Shown here: positions 48,160 through 59,971 of the stretch, piece after piece | How positions within the stretch are numbered: the first letter of the stretch is position 1 | How the letters are laid out: each line of letters opens with the position of its first letter | NCBI GenBank assembly: GCA_947095535.1 | Contig: OX352774.1 | Span: forward strand, 40,440,496 to 40,504,495 | Source: Poecilobothrus nobilitatus | Lineage: Eukaryota > Arthropoda > Insecta > Diptera > Dolichopodidae | Length of the DNA stretch: 64,000 nucleotides | Reading direction: 5' to 3' | Program-made: the position numbers and the translations under genes | The notes under the pieces: generated by a model | Told to the model about the DNA's origin: nothing | The model's input: the letters and a program-made list of their open reading frames with translations, nothing else | The model's database searches: none

Positions 48160-48700
48160 TTTTGACGTGGCGAAGAAAGCTGTTAAATTTTCGGGTTTTC
48201 TTATACTCAGTTTATTTTTTTCTTAGTGATTTGGTTAATATTAACAATTAAGGCATATTTTTGACCTAATATGAAGTACAACTCTTACAATAAATTGATT
48301 GGCACCTCTCAATCTTCTTTAGGTTACTTGGGTAAAATACAAAATCGCACCTTACACCTAATTGTGGATCCTAATATTCAGGTGACCTATATTGCTCTTA
48401 GCATATGCCGAAATATTAGAACATCATCTTTCTTTTATAGAAATCTTGTAAAGGTAACGACACTTATTCTATTCAACTAAAATCAACTGTGCCTCCATTT
48501 AAACAATTCGAGTGTAATACTACAGAGGCTTTAAAAGATCATTACTAGATCGTGGAAAATTCTAGGTTGTTTAAAACGGGTTATGAAAACTCCAGTTATT
48601 GTGAAAACCCTTAAAATGTGGAACATACATCAATGTTTTACTGTGTGATAGATGTGGTTCATTATATATTTTGCAAATTTTCAAAAAGAACCTATGCAGG
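48160..48700 (+). pseudogene. Degenerate LINE ORF2 fragment (end of RT and C-terminus)
   Basis: Three frame segments line up with LINE ORF2 C-termini. VAKKAVKFSGFLILSLFFS (48167 on) corresponds to the 'AAKKLGFL.R...FF' region. LGYLGKIQNRTLHLIVDPN (in 48271-48480) corresponds to 'LDKIQNRALHLI.DP', followed by SFFYRNL. A third frame gives KGNDTYSIQLKSTVPPFKQF and ECNTTEALKDHY. Two frameshifts and several stops make it a dead fragment. The 69-codon frame at 48271 is the middle piece only. It is a separate insertion from the fragments at 26.3 and 34.7 kb. Confidence 0.6.
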
Positions 48701-49010
48701 GTGATCTTCAATTTACCTTTCACTTATTTTTTACTACACTTTCCCTCCAATTCTCTTCCGATTAGCTAAGCCTACAAAAATCTTGTATAAAGAATTTTTC
48801 TCGGTAAAAGAAGTTTGGGTAACTTGTACAAATATATACACATATATACTTATATATATATATATAAGTATATCTTACTTAAATGCTAAAAATTATTTTC
48901 ATTAATAACCAGAGTCATGGCGTAGTATATAAATAAAAAATAATAGTAATTCCATATCGTTATAATGTACTTATATCGTATAATTAATAGTAATAATACT
49001 AACAAATAAT
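48701..49010. other. Intergenic sequence with a TA palindrome
   Basis: It contains ACTTATATATATATATAAGT-type palindromic sequence near 48845-48875. No gene seen. Confidence 0.5.
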
Positions 49011-49260
49011 AATAATAGCTGCTACAGTGGAGCTATCTTTGGTTATATTATGAAGGAAGATGTTATATACTAACTACTGTACGTTGTAATGCACTGATGG
49101 CCCTGACTCTGTAGTAAAAATAATAATAATATTAATAAGTATGTAATACTAATACTAATAATAATAACTGCTACAGTAACAGTGGGGGTTGCCTTCAATA
49201 ATTACCTCAAGCACTAAGATGTTATATATTAATGCATATTGTAACTGTTGTAACGGCTGT
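49011..49260 (+). repeat. Diverged direct repeat, about 150 bp, with AAT flanks
   Basis: AATAATAAT(A)GCTGCTACAGT (about 49008-49030) and AATAATAACTGCTACAGT (about 49158-49180) each lead into AAGATGTTATATA(C/T)TAA and a TGTAA word. The offset is about 150 bp. AAT trinucleotide runs sit at the junctions. Confidence 0.45.
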
Positions 49261-49421
49261 AGACATTGTTGGCAAAATAGTAATAATAGTAGGCGGATTC
49301 CTTGTTTCCTTACAATCCCACTCCCAATTCAATGTTTCCGCATCCTCTTTCCTATCCCTACTCCCTAACCAATATACTGCGTTAGCAGGTAAGGATTTCA
49401 TCTCATTATATTGGCTAAATG

Positions 49422-49499
49422 GGTAGGTTGGTGCAGTCAGTAAGAATCTGACACTACCAAGGGAAAATTCCTGGTGTCTTTGGAAGATTCCCACCTACC
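49422..49499 (+). repeat. tRNA-like segment with perfect 7-bp closing stem
   Basis: GGTAGGT (5') and ACCTACC (3') pair perfectly, 78 nt end to end. A box A-like TTGGTGCAGTCAGTAAGA stands at the right place, and GGAAGATTCCC where box B should be. The T arm and D arm do not form, and GGTTCGA is missing, so it is not a working tRNA. It may be a SINE head or another short element. The 90-codon minus-strand frame across it has no motif. Confidence 0.3.
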
Positions 49500-50523
49500 T
49501 TAGGAAAAAAAAATTATTGAAGACGTTATAAGAAGAAAGCATCAAAAACTAGGAGAACATTAAAAATGACCCGCGAAATATTTGGATTGGACCAACAGGC
49601 AACAGACGATATATGAACAAAAAAAAAAAGATCAGCAGTAAGCAATTAAAATAATTATTTCAAAATTTTTTAATATACAAGTATACATAAAATACATATA
49701 CATTTTCTTTTTTGATTGCATTCATTGCAGACTAAATTTTTATTCTTTTAACATAGATTTACTCAAAATTAAAAAAATTAATATTGTAAATACCTAATAT
49801 TGTAAAAACGTAACAATACTAAATTATTATTTTTTGTTTATAACAAATTAATATGTAATAGCAATTTTTGCTCTTAGGATATATACACATACTCAATATT
49901 ATGAGATTTGAATAAAATCACATCTTATAGTTTATATTAAATTAATAAACATTGCGCTATATTAGACTAAGTTATATATTTAACCATTTAACTATACTCA
50001 TACAAGTAAAATTTATTATATTTGTGTTTTTTTGTTTTTTTTTTTTGTATTGTCTATAAGGTCAATGTTCCAAATTATACAGAAAGCAACAATAAACTTC
50101 ACGATAGTTGAACTAATTTGAACAAAAAATAGCAACCACTGATAAGTTGAAACAAAATATATACAAATTACGAGTATGTCATATTATTATGGTCAATGTA
50201 TATATACATATAGATACTAGTTTCCCCCAAAAAAAAAAATAAACTATAAATTAACCAATTTATGACGCATCAATTATTTTTTATATTTTTAAAAGTTACT
50301 TATTGATCAGATCACTTTTTATAATGCTTATTTTAGTATTTGATATTTATATTTTGAATACTGTTTGAATGAATATATGTATGAATGACATACATATATG
50401 AATAAATATATGTATGATTTTAGGAAATTTTAAATTTAATTTACACTTTTGTATAACATATATACATACATATACAAAATAGATTTTAAAACCATTTATT
50501 TCCTATAAATATTTTTAATAGTA
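49500..50523. other. A+T-rich sequence
   Basis: No gene seen. The sequence stops at the assembly gap. Confidence 0.5.
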
Positions 50524-50723
50524 NNNNNNNNNNNNNNNNNNNNNNNNNNNNNNNNNNNNNNNNNNNNNNNNNNNNNNNNNNNNNNNNNNNNNNNNNNNNN
50601 NNNNNNNNNNNNNNNNNNNNNNNNNNNNNNNNNNNNNNNNNNNNNNNNNNNNNNNNNNNNNNNNNNNNNNNNNNNNNNNNNNNNNNNNNNNNNNNNNNNN
50701 NNNNNNNNNNNNNNNNNNNNNNN
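50524..50723. other. Assembly gap (200 N)
   Basis: Exactly 200 unknown bases, a round number suggesting a placeholder and not a measured distance. Open frames drawn across it are meaningless. Confidence 0.99.
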
Positions 50724-52457
50724 CGCTCATAATGAGATTGTTCAAAAAATTGATCGTCCGAAAACATAATAATATTCAATAATTTTTACACTTTCATGCA
50801 CTGAGAATGATGACATTATAAAATTTTATAAAATTCATTATTATCCGCAAAAAAAATAAAATAGAAAAATTATAAGCACTTCAAATCAGTCAGTCCAAAT
50901 TGGTCCACCCTATATGTACTTAATACTGATAGTTATATTGCATTTTTATAACAGTACACTTTATTTAACTTTGAAGTAAATTTTTTTCGATAAAATTAGA
51001 AATTTAAATAAAAATTCCATTCGCACAATTTAAAATTTATATTCAAAATTTTTTAGTGCAACACATAAAGATAAGATAGTACATAGTATACGTGCTAAAG
51101 ATAATAAATACCACAGACAAAAATAAAAAAAAAAAAATTTTAAAAACTTACGCCCCCCGCAAATCATATTCAAAAATTTGATAATTGCAAAATACGTATA
51201 CAAGATTTAAACGGGTTTACTAAATAAAACATCAAAAAGTTATATCCTTTTATATAAGTCATAATAATTAACAGAAATTGAAATATATAATACAACATCA
51301 GTCATACCAAATCAACTTAAATATTATTGTATTGCCATCCCTTTTTTTAACTATCTTTTGTAAGTAAGTAAGTATGTACCTATATAAAATAAGATAACAA
51401 AAAAACCCAAAACTGTTATTGTCTTTATTTAAATAAAAAGAATGTGTTGCAGATAGTTATATTTTATAACTGGACTTAACTGCGATAAAACGCTTCAACT
51501 CAAATAATTATACATTTATTTATCTGTACTTATTACATACTTTCTTATTGTTACTTTGTCTTTATTATAAATCAAAATAAAAAAAAAATAAATCTTAATT
51601 TCTTCTCTTAAAAAAAAAAAAGAAATAATTTGTTTGGTACGAAATAATAAAAAAAATTCAAGGATTAAAAAATAAACAAGGACATAAATATATATACATT
51701 GATAATATCACGTAAATGATAAATAAATTAAAACAAATAAGTAATTTAATAAAATAACAAACAAAAAAAAAATATATAAAACTATAAAAGAGCATTTTAG
51801 AAGAAAAAATATAAAGTATAGCATATATACATATACAATACTTATTATACAACTTAAATATTCTAAAATTTTATTATAAAACCTAATAACCTACATTTTC
51901 AATTACTTACAGATATAATTTTATTATTGTTGAGGTCCCCTATCAACAATAAAGAATAAAATTATATCAATAGACAGAATAAATAAAAAATATTCTTTTT
52001 CTATATATAATATTTATCTATAATATGGTACTTACCTACATACTTATTTACTATATTGTATACTTAATCTATATAATGTATAATTCTATAGAAAGTGTTA
52101 TAAGTATACAAAGAAAAAAATTCAATAAATATTTAAATAAATAATCATTGGAAACTGCATTCATATTATTGTTTTAATATTGGTCATATTTTGGTATTGT
52201 ATTTTTAAGAGTAAGGGCATTTGTAAAGGACACTTAAAATATCATTTATTGAATTTTTATTTTTTTGTTTTTTTTTTTTTTTTAAGATTCAAATTAAGTT
52301 TACCAAAAAAACTAATAATAATAAACCTTGATCATGCGGCAAAAATAATTTTAAATGTAAATATTTTATATTTAACTATTAAGGATTTTTTTTTTTTATT
52401 GAAAAAAAGGGATAAGATAGAAACTTAAATGTTAGGTTATTTCAAATAGATATTATA
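50724..52457. other. A+T-rich sequence with one notable hairpin
   Basis: No gene. A perfect 10-bp stem TTATTGTTGA (51924-51933) / TCAACAATAA (51943-51952) encloses the C-rich loop GGTCCCCTA, unusual in this background. Confidence 0.5.
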
Positions 52458-53620
52458 TCTATAATATAATACATAAGATGTTGGCGAGACCTTACCAATA
52501 TGTAAAAAAAAAATATTTTATATCTATAATAAAACACTCACACTGAATGTAAACTAAACTGGCAATGATGATATTTCTGTATATTTATTTAATAATTTAA
52601 AATGTTATTATCAGAGACACAAATCTTCGACTAAAAGTCTTATCAGAGACACAAACTTTTACTTTTTAAAAAGTACTTTCGACAAATTTAAAGCAAATTT
52701 TTAATTTTTAAATTTGACCGCCACATCCATTATGAACTGGTCGCAAATTAAAAATAAATTATTAATCTCCTGTTGGCAGTTTTCAAATGACTCTTTGTTT
52801 TGAAAAAAATAAAAATACTCTTAATAAAATTAAAAGACTTGAAAGTGAAAAGAGCAAAGTTTATAGTAAGCATTATATTTATAAGAAACAAATAATAGGC
52901 CGATTTTATTCTTGATTTTATTTTCACTATTATAAAAGCTGGTAAAAGCTTCGCAGCAGACTTTAAAGTAGTTTTGTTTATTTAGGTTGGAATTTTGATT
53001 TTTTAAGCTGCATTTTTGATATAACATAAAATATTAGAATTTTTTTATTAATATAAAATTCGGCAGACTTAGCTAAATATATTTCATAACAGAAATCAGA
53101 AACTTACTAAATATTATAGAATTTTTCTAAACAAAAAAAAAAAAATAACATAGAAAATATCATTTTAGAAGCCTTCTCTCACAATAGATCCATAATTTTG
53201 TACTAATTTATTATTAGACCATTAAATTAAAAAGCTGTCGAAAACGACAGTCACAAAAAAAAAGCCCCCGAAAATTTATGAAATTTCATTATCAGAGACA
53301 TGAATCTTTTATTAAATATACCAAAGACCTCTTCCAAAGTACATTTAAATAAAATAAATTCAGCAAATTTTTTTCAAGCAAAAAAAAACAAGTAAAAGTA
53401 ACAGTAAGTCGATGTAACCGACTTATTTATACCCTACACCTAAAAAATTCAAATTAAATTAAAAATCCATAAGTTATTTTAGTTAGGTACTTAATATACC
53501 TAAGCTAAAAAAATACATGTAATAATCCCTCCCTTAATTCAGGTAGTAAGGGAGTCAGTATGATAACGTAAATGTTTTTGAATCTACAGAAATTGTGCAA
53601 TTGCACAGGATATTTTCTAG
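52458..53620 (+). mobile_element. Non-autonomous Helitron, copy 2 (1163 bp)
   Basis: It begins TCTATAATATAATACATAAG after a host A (52457) and ends TATTTTCTAG at 53620 before a host T. The palindrome TGTGCAATTGCACA (53594-53607) lies 9 nt before CTAG. It is homologous end to end with copy 1 at 7359-8689, which is longer mainly through repeats near its 5' part. At about 53388-53520 it contains the ACAAGTAAAAGTAACAGTAA block that starts the tandem-repeat element at 26656. A 65-codon minus-strand frame (52830-53027) overlaps a segment conserved in both copies. No transposition protein is encoded. Confidence 0.83.
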
Positions 53621-53675
53621 TATATATATAAAATAATATTATTTTGTCCATATATATTAATATAAAAGTCTTTGC

Positions 53676-53818
53676 TTTTTAGGCGGTGGCTGTATATGTC
53701 GTAAGAGGAAATTATTCTTAGAATGTGAAGGAGGATTCTTAATTCTTAAGATTCTAACCACACTCTCTCGATGTTTACAGCGTATATGTAATACGCTCTT
53801 ACCCACTAGGCCCCTCGG
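53676..53818 (-). mobile_element. tRNA-derived SINE, second copy of the 2378-2508 family
   Basis: On the minus strand: CCGAGGGGCCTAGTGGGTAA (box A region, 2 nt shorter than the first copy), AGAGTGTGGTTAGAATC (decayed box B), then the shared tail TTTCCTCTTACGACATATAC and CAGCCACCGCCTAAAAAG. The right arm of the stem-loop perfect in the first copy is mutated here, and about 20 bp are inserted after box B. It lies 55 bp after the Helitron end. Confidence 0.65.
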
Positions 53819-55242
53819 AAATTGTTCATGTATAAGAAAAAAATATGAATCAATATTTTACCTTAAACTAACATACCCTACATTTCAACCCTATTGCATA
53901 ATATTTTAAATATTTACTCTTGTATAATTTTGAAATAAAATCAAATAAATTTTTTTAAAAGATAGTAATCAACATTTCTGCAAACTTACCAATAAATATT
54001 TATCTAAATTAATCAACAATTCTCTATATGTAATTTTTTATAACTACTTTGCAATTGATTTTTTTTTTTTTTTTTGTTAATGGGACATTCACGTAATGTA
54101 TAGTATTTTTAGATTTCACTTTAGATGAGCTACTTATTATGTGAAGAGCCTTTAATGAAAATAATTATTTTAATATAAAGTTCTTTAACCTTCTGAAATA
54201 AAGAACTTAGGTATTATTTGGTGTATGTTTTGGTTTTTTTTTTTTAATACAATTTGAAAAGATTTTTTATTTTTATCGTATAAAAATTGATTTACTTATT
54301 CTAAAATCATAGTTAAGTAAAAAAAAAAAAAGAAAAAGGAAAAGAAAAAAGGAGAAGATAATCTGAAATTTTTTAAACTTTTGATCCTATTTTTATTTTT
54401 CTTTTCATGTCTATAAGTAAAACAATTTTAACTCCGTTGTAATAATTTTTCAAAAAAGAATATTTCTATCTATTTACATATTAATATTTATCTATGTATG
54501 TATAATTTCTCCTTAATTTTTTCTATTATCGTAATGGTATCCTTTAGTTTAAGATCAATAAATTATTTCTTAAATTTAGTTTAAGCTGATTTATTAAGTT
54601 TAAAATTTACATTGCTGAATTTTTTACTATATTTTTTTCTATCGAAGAAATCTTTGCTTCAACTACAGATTTTTAAAGTTATTAAAAATAACTGTAGTCA
54701 CGGAAATTCTATTAATTTTCTACAAAAAAATTTTTTTATTTTTTGTATTTTTTAAGAAAAACAGGAAAATGTAAGAAAGATTATAATGATAGCCTTATAA
54801 ATATGCACATATATATGTATATATGTATATATACACATATATATCAGCAATTTTAGGATTTATCAGCAATTTTATTACTTAATATTTGCAAGTTGTAAAA
54901 TGTTGTGGTGAAGTTAAATTTAATTCTCTCTAGAAAATGATTGTACATTTTTTAAATCAATTTTTATTTTTTTATTTTTTATAAAATAAAAAGATCAATT
55001 AATTTTTGTTTTATAAAAAAAAAATAAACATTTATGTAAATTTGTACAAATCATTTTCTAAAAAATATCTTAAAGCAGTTATTAGATTTTCTAAGGTGTT
55101 TTGTAGTTTTATTTTATATGGAGTCATTATAGTCAACATAATGATCAAATTGTAATAAATAAATACTAAATAATTAAAGTTTTAATTTTTTTTTTCCTAA
55201 ATTAAAATTTTAGAATAAAAATTACGCTTTAAGCTTTACATG
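53819..55242. other. A+T-rich sequence with TA microsatellites
   Basis: No gene seen. ATATATGTATATATGTATA-type repeats occur at about 54808-54845. Confidence 0.55.
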
Positions 55243-55395
55243 CAGGGTTGCAAAAAGCTCAACATAAATTTTGAGTTAGTTCAACTTGTGAGCTTAGTTA
55301 TATGTAAATAGCTCAAAATATATGAGCTAGCTTAATATTTGAGTTGAGTTTTAAGCTGAGAATTGCATTTGAGCAGGCTTTTTTTCAAGCCCTTG
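55243..55395. mobile_element. Possible small hAT-like MITE
   Basis: It starts CAGGGTTGCAAAAAGCTCAA, a hAT-type terminus, and ends TTTTCAAGCCCTTG, whose reverse complement CAAGGGCTTGAAAA is only loosely similar. The interior repeats GAGCT/AGCTC and TTGAG words. The 8-bp flanks do not match, so this is tentative. Confidence 0.25.
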
Positions 55396-58300
55396 ATTCT
55401 TTGGACCAAATTTTTGAGTCAATTTCAAACGTCCATATAGATGTTCGCCCATTAGATTTGATGCTATAATAGATGTTCAGAGTTTTTAATTCGAAAGCTC
55501 AAACTAGGTTTTGAATGATAAACTTCAAAAGTAGTTAATAATTTTAAAGAATTTATTAAAGACATGGTTATATGGAAAATATTGTCTCTTTAATTTAAAT
55601 TTACGTTATACAATATTACATTTCAAATGCATACTCGGACTCCGATTTACACCTTTCCAATTTAAAACTCTTCAATTTACATCTTGAGTCTTACTTGATC
55701 TAATTTTTTTTCTCATTTTATGCTCTTTTTTAATTCCATTTAAACCCAATTTCAATTTCTTATTGTCAATTATTTTTCAATTTAAACTAATTTTTTCGTA
55801 TTACGTTAATTTTGTTTCCAATCAAAAATGAAAATTATTAAAGTCACGTTAAATACTATACTTTATGAATTTTCATTTCGGCTTAAATCTCTTATTTTAC
55901 AGCCATCATTTCAGGAACGCATACTGGACGTAAATTGGGGTCAAAGTGTATTTTATTTTGTAATCTAATCTTATAATTTTGATACCAAATATTTTTCATA
56001 TAACTAAGTAATAAGTTAATAACAATATTTTGTAAAATCAATTAAGTGCTTATTTATTAGATTCATTAGTTATTGGACTTTCACGATTCACCCATATTTC
56101 AGGTTTCCGAGTTTCCGAATCATATTAATATTATACGGCATTTTAGACCCAATTAAATTTTATAATTTATTTTCTTTTACAATTTTAAAATTTGAAAAAT
56201 ATGGATTACAATTAGAGTATAGTTGATAAACTTTTAAAAGTATTGTAGCCAAATAAATGTTAAAAGATAAAATAACAAAAGAAAAGGATATATTATGTAA
56301 ATTGCGAAATGTTTTATACCATTTTGTTTTTTTTACTATGCCTTAAAACTGCTACATAATTTCAACAAAAATACTAAACTATTAAGGAAAACCTAATAAC
56401 AAACACAAAAACATTATGAAAAATCTGCTTAGGTCATACACTACATTTAACTAAATATGTAAAGTATTTAGGCTCTAAGAAATAAGATCATATTAAATAG
56501 ATCAGAAATATTAGTATTAAGTATTATATAGAGTTAATTTTATATAATTACTTACCATTTGTATTTAAATCCAAGTTTTAATTAAATTAAATAAAAAGAC
56601 TATAATAATCATAACCAATATTCGTTATCATTAAAAAAACATTTGTCAAGTCTTTAGTCTATACTCTAAATCATTCGTACTTAATATTACGTTTTTCAAA
56701 TGATTTCTTATGACTATTATATATTTAGGTTTGTGATTTTGTATATCATGTAAATATACTTGTAATCATATAGAAAACTTATCAAACATTCATATGTGAT
56801 AGGTGATACTGATAACTCTTATAGTTAGGAATAATGACCTAGGGTCTTATATGTGAATCAGAAGGCAATATTTATGTATTTCTTTACTTATATAATATAT
56901 TAACTAATGTTATTTTTTAATATCCTGATCAAATTTGTTAGAACAACATTTGATATAAAACTTTGATAAATCAAATGTTTTATACGTAAAATGAATATTA
57001 TTGGATAAGTTTTAATATTATCAATAATATTTATCATAATATAAGTATACACTTTAATTAATAAAAATTTTCACTTTTTAAGATTTATATTACTCTTTAT
57101 ATCTAAGTAAGTACGTACTTCATTTTCTGTTTTTTTTTTTTTATGCTCCTTCATTTAAAATTTATTTCAGAAGACTTCAGTTTCCAAAAGTGATAATGGT
57201 ATCAATGACGCCACAAAAAAAAAACACAAGGCAGTATATAAAACCAAAGATTTTTAAAGGCGCACATTTTTCAAAAAAAAAAAAACACAAAACATTTTAG
57301 AATTGCGATTAGTTTTGTAATAAAATTTTTTATGTCGTGAATTCTGAAAATTGTGATAAATCTGAAGACACTTCTCTAATTAAGTACCTAATTCCTGTTA
57401 ACACGTACAAAAATATCATATTGATGCTTTAATTTGTATGTTTTACTTATGTAAGACAAATTTGCACAGGTACACAAGTTATGTGTCTAAAAATGGCAAA
57501 TTTTCGCTTTTTGATTCCTAATAGCTCTTAGACTACGGGATTGGTAGTTTCATTTTCTTTCAAATAACTTTACTTTTATCCTACCTGTTCAAAACAGATT
57601 CAAGGTTCTAATTAAAAGGCTATCTTCGGAACTCTTACAACGGAACAAAAATCTTGCAAAGTTTTATTTTCACATAACGGTAAATTAAAATACTAAATTG
57701 CGAAAATTTTTATATGAATTTATAAAGTTCAAAAAATTTTCTGTTTGAAAAAATATTAAGCAGAACTTGAGAACTGCAGTTGTAACTGCGTATTTGAATG
57801 GACCTATATAAAAATGTTGTTCCAAAAAATTAATTTTTTTAATAACGCCTATTCATAGTTAAATTTCCGCTGTTGTATCTTAAACAATATAGAAGTTTTG
57901 TTTAAACAAACAGACGGCCTAACGGACAGAGAAAAACTAATAAGTAAAATTAAAGAATTTTTCTTTTATTGAAAAATGTTCAAAAAAAAAGTAAACGAAG
58001 ACGGAAAAAAGTTTACGTATTCTGTAATGAGTTATTTAACAATTCAAGGAAAAGAAGCTTTAAAGAAAACGAAAAGTTAAAGAAGGCATACATGTATACC
58101 AAAAATAAAAAAGTACCAAAATATAAGGAATATGAAATATTAAAAGGCAAACGAAGCTAATAACGAAATATTAAAGCAAAGAAAATAAATGAACAAAGTA
58201 AATAAATAAATGAGTTAAAGAGAGAAAACAAAATTATACCGAGTCCCAAAAATAAATAGACAAAAACAAATCTTTTATTTTTTCTGCTTTTCTGAAAATT

Positions 58301-58939
58301 TTTAGAAAAGAACGTGATTATATATATTTTTATAAAGCAAGGCAAATATATGAGTGATCATATACATAAATAAGTAAATATGGGCTATGACAAAATGTTA
58401 AATGGAGTGTATTTTGCACAATATATTACATATTTATCATTGCTATTATTTAAACTGGATTAACAATGTTTTAAAGTGATTTAATTCAAAACAAAAAAGG
58501 GGTTTATTCCTAGTTTAGTCCTTATACTATAACATTAAAAAAATCGAAATATGCATAATTATATTTAAATTCAAACTTAATTTTAATTTTAAATATAATA
58601 CTTATATTAAAAACTTTATTTATATAAACTTATATTTATTAATTACAAAATCTAAAGATTAAACGAAATAACATTTGTATAATTACGTTTACCTGTTTAC
58701 ATAATGTTTACATAAGTATCAAGAAAATATTTTGCAATTTTAAAAATTGTTTAACAGGTAATATAAAATTCCAACTGCGATATCACAAAAATTGATATGC
58801 TAGTAAATTTTATATGCATTTTTTTGCCTCTTTAATTGACAAAATAATTTTTAACTAACACTTCTGTTATCACTAAACTCTACTACACCTTGATTAAAAG
58901 TTCAAATGTAGAAGATATCAACAAGAACATTTGTGACTT
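55396..58939. other. Gene-poor A+T-rich sequence
   Basis: No convincing gene. The 57229-57270 words AAGGCAGTAT and TTTTTAAAGGCGCACATTTT recur in diverged form near 22470-22510 (dispersed repeat). An AACAAACAGACGGCCTAACG segment near 57905 recalls the GACG block of the fly repeat elements. The Lys-rich 63-codon frame at 57969 is low complexity. Confidence 0.45.
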
Positions 58940-59035
58940 GTGCGGGATTTGACTCTCGCAGTTAATAATCTATGGATTTAAACATTTGTTAAACAAGTTC
59001 CTTGTGGTGTAACGGTAAAACAATCGAGTCTATGT
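58940..59035. repeat. tRNA-like fragments in opposite orientations
   Basis: On the minus strand GAGTCAAATCCCGCAC (about 58942-58957) looks like a box B arm. On the plus strand TGGTGTAACGGTAAA (about 59006-59020) fits box A. They do not form one gene. Probably scrambled SINE or tRNA-derived debris. Confidence 0.25.
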
Positions 59036-59381
59036 CTAAAGGTAAGAATATAATATGCATCAACTGATTCTGATCCAATAAAAAGCTCAAAGCGACATTG
59101 GAAGCCCAAAGTAACAATAGTGTTGCTCTATTTTCTATGCATTTGTTCGCCTTGATAGTATACATTGCGATTTTATTAAACATAAAAAAAAATATTAAGT
59201 AAAGTGATCAAATTTATAAATTTTTACTACTTAATGCTTGTCCTAACTAACAAATTTCGTCTCCTTATGGTAATCATCCGGTTTCGTGCTTACTTTTGAT
59301 GTCTTTATTTTGCGTTTGAATATAATATTATTCGTCATAGAACTTGGTGATTACCTTGCATGACACTCGGTTATATAGAAA
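59036..59381. other. Intergenic sequence
   Basis: Slightly more complex than average. No gene or element boundary recognised. Confidence 0.45.
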
Positions 59382-59456
59382 AATAATAATAATAGAATGG
59401 AGGCTCCCCGCGTGCGGCTGGAGAGGGGAATTAGTCATGGGACTTATTATTATTAT
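59382..59456 (+). repeat. Small dispersed element with AAT/ATT-flanked core, copy B
   Basis: The core GAATGGAGGCTCCCCGCGTG, then CGGCTGGAGAGGGGAATTAG and TCATGGGACT, is homologous along its length to 17548-17623 and has the same AATAATAATAAT / CTTATTATTATTAT inverted flanks. The core is strikingly G+C-rich against the background. Confidence 0.6.
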
Positions 59457-59971
59457 CAAATCTATAATTTCTTTTGTATTAATTTTTTTATTTAAGAATT
59501 TTTTTCTTTAATCTAAGATTATTAGAATTTGAAAATAAAATTTAAAAGACTTTCATTATTTTTAAATATTGTTTTTCTTTTTTAATGATAACCAAGTAAT
59601 GGATTCACTGGGTCATCAAAAAAATTAATAGATAAAAATTCAAACAATTGCAACAAATTTTAATAATAAATCAAAATAAAATTAATTTAATTAAACATAA
59701 GTATATACTTAGTTAATAAGTTTTATTAAAAACTTTAAAAAAAAATATTTGAAATTTATAATGAAAAACTCAAAAAACAATAAACCAAAAAAAAAGAGGT
59801 TTTCTTCTCTGTTAACAAAAAGGAAATAAAATAAAAGTATTAAAATAAATTTTCAAAGAATTCTTTCAGTAAATTAAACAACATAAAAGCTTTTATTTAT
59901 TTAACATACATATTATACAAAAACCACTTTTAACAATATATATATATATATATATATATACTTATTATACA
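59457..59971. other. A+T-rich sequence with (TA)n
   Basis: (TA)n at 59936-59960 abuts the hAT target site. No gene seen. Confidence 0.6.

Noticed and set aside
49222..49494. 90-codon minus and 64-codon plus frames over the same DNA
   Set aside because: Neither has motifs; both span a tRNA-like segment and a diverged direct repeat, so they are probably chance frames in less A+T-rich DNA.
50486..50779. Two minus-strand frames across the N gap
   Set aside because: Produced by unknown bases, not sequence.
57969..58160. Lys/Arg-rich 63-codon frame
   Set aside because: Low-complexity AAG/AAA-rich DNA without domain, splice or conservation evidence.
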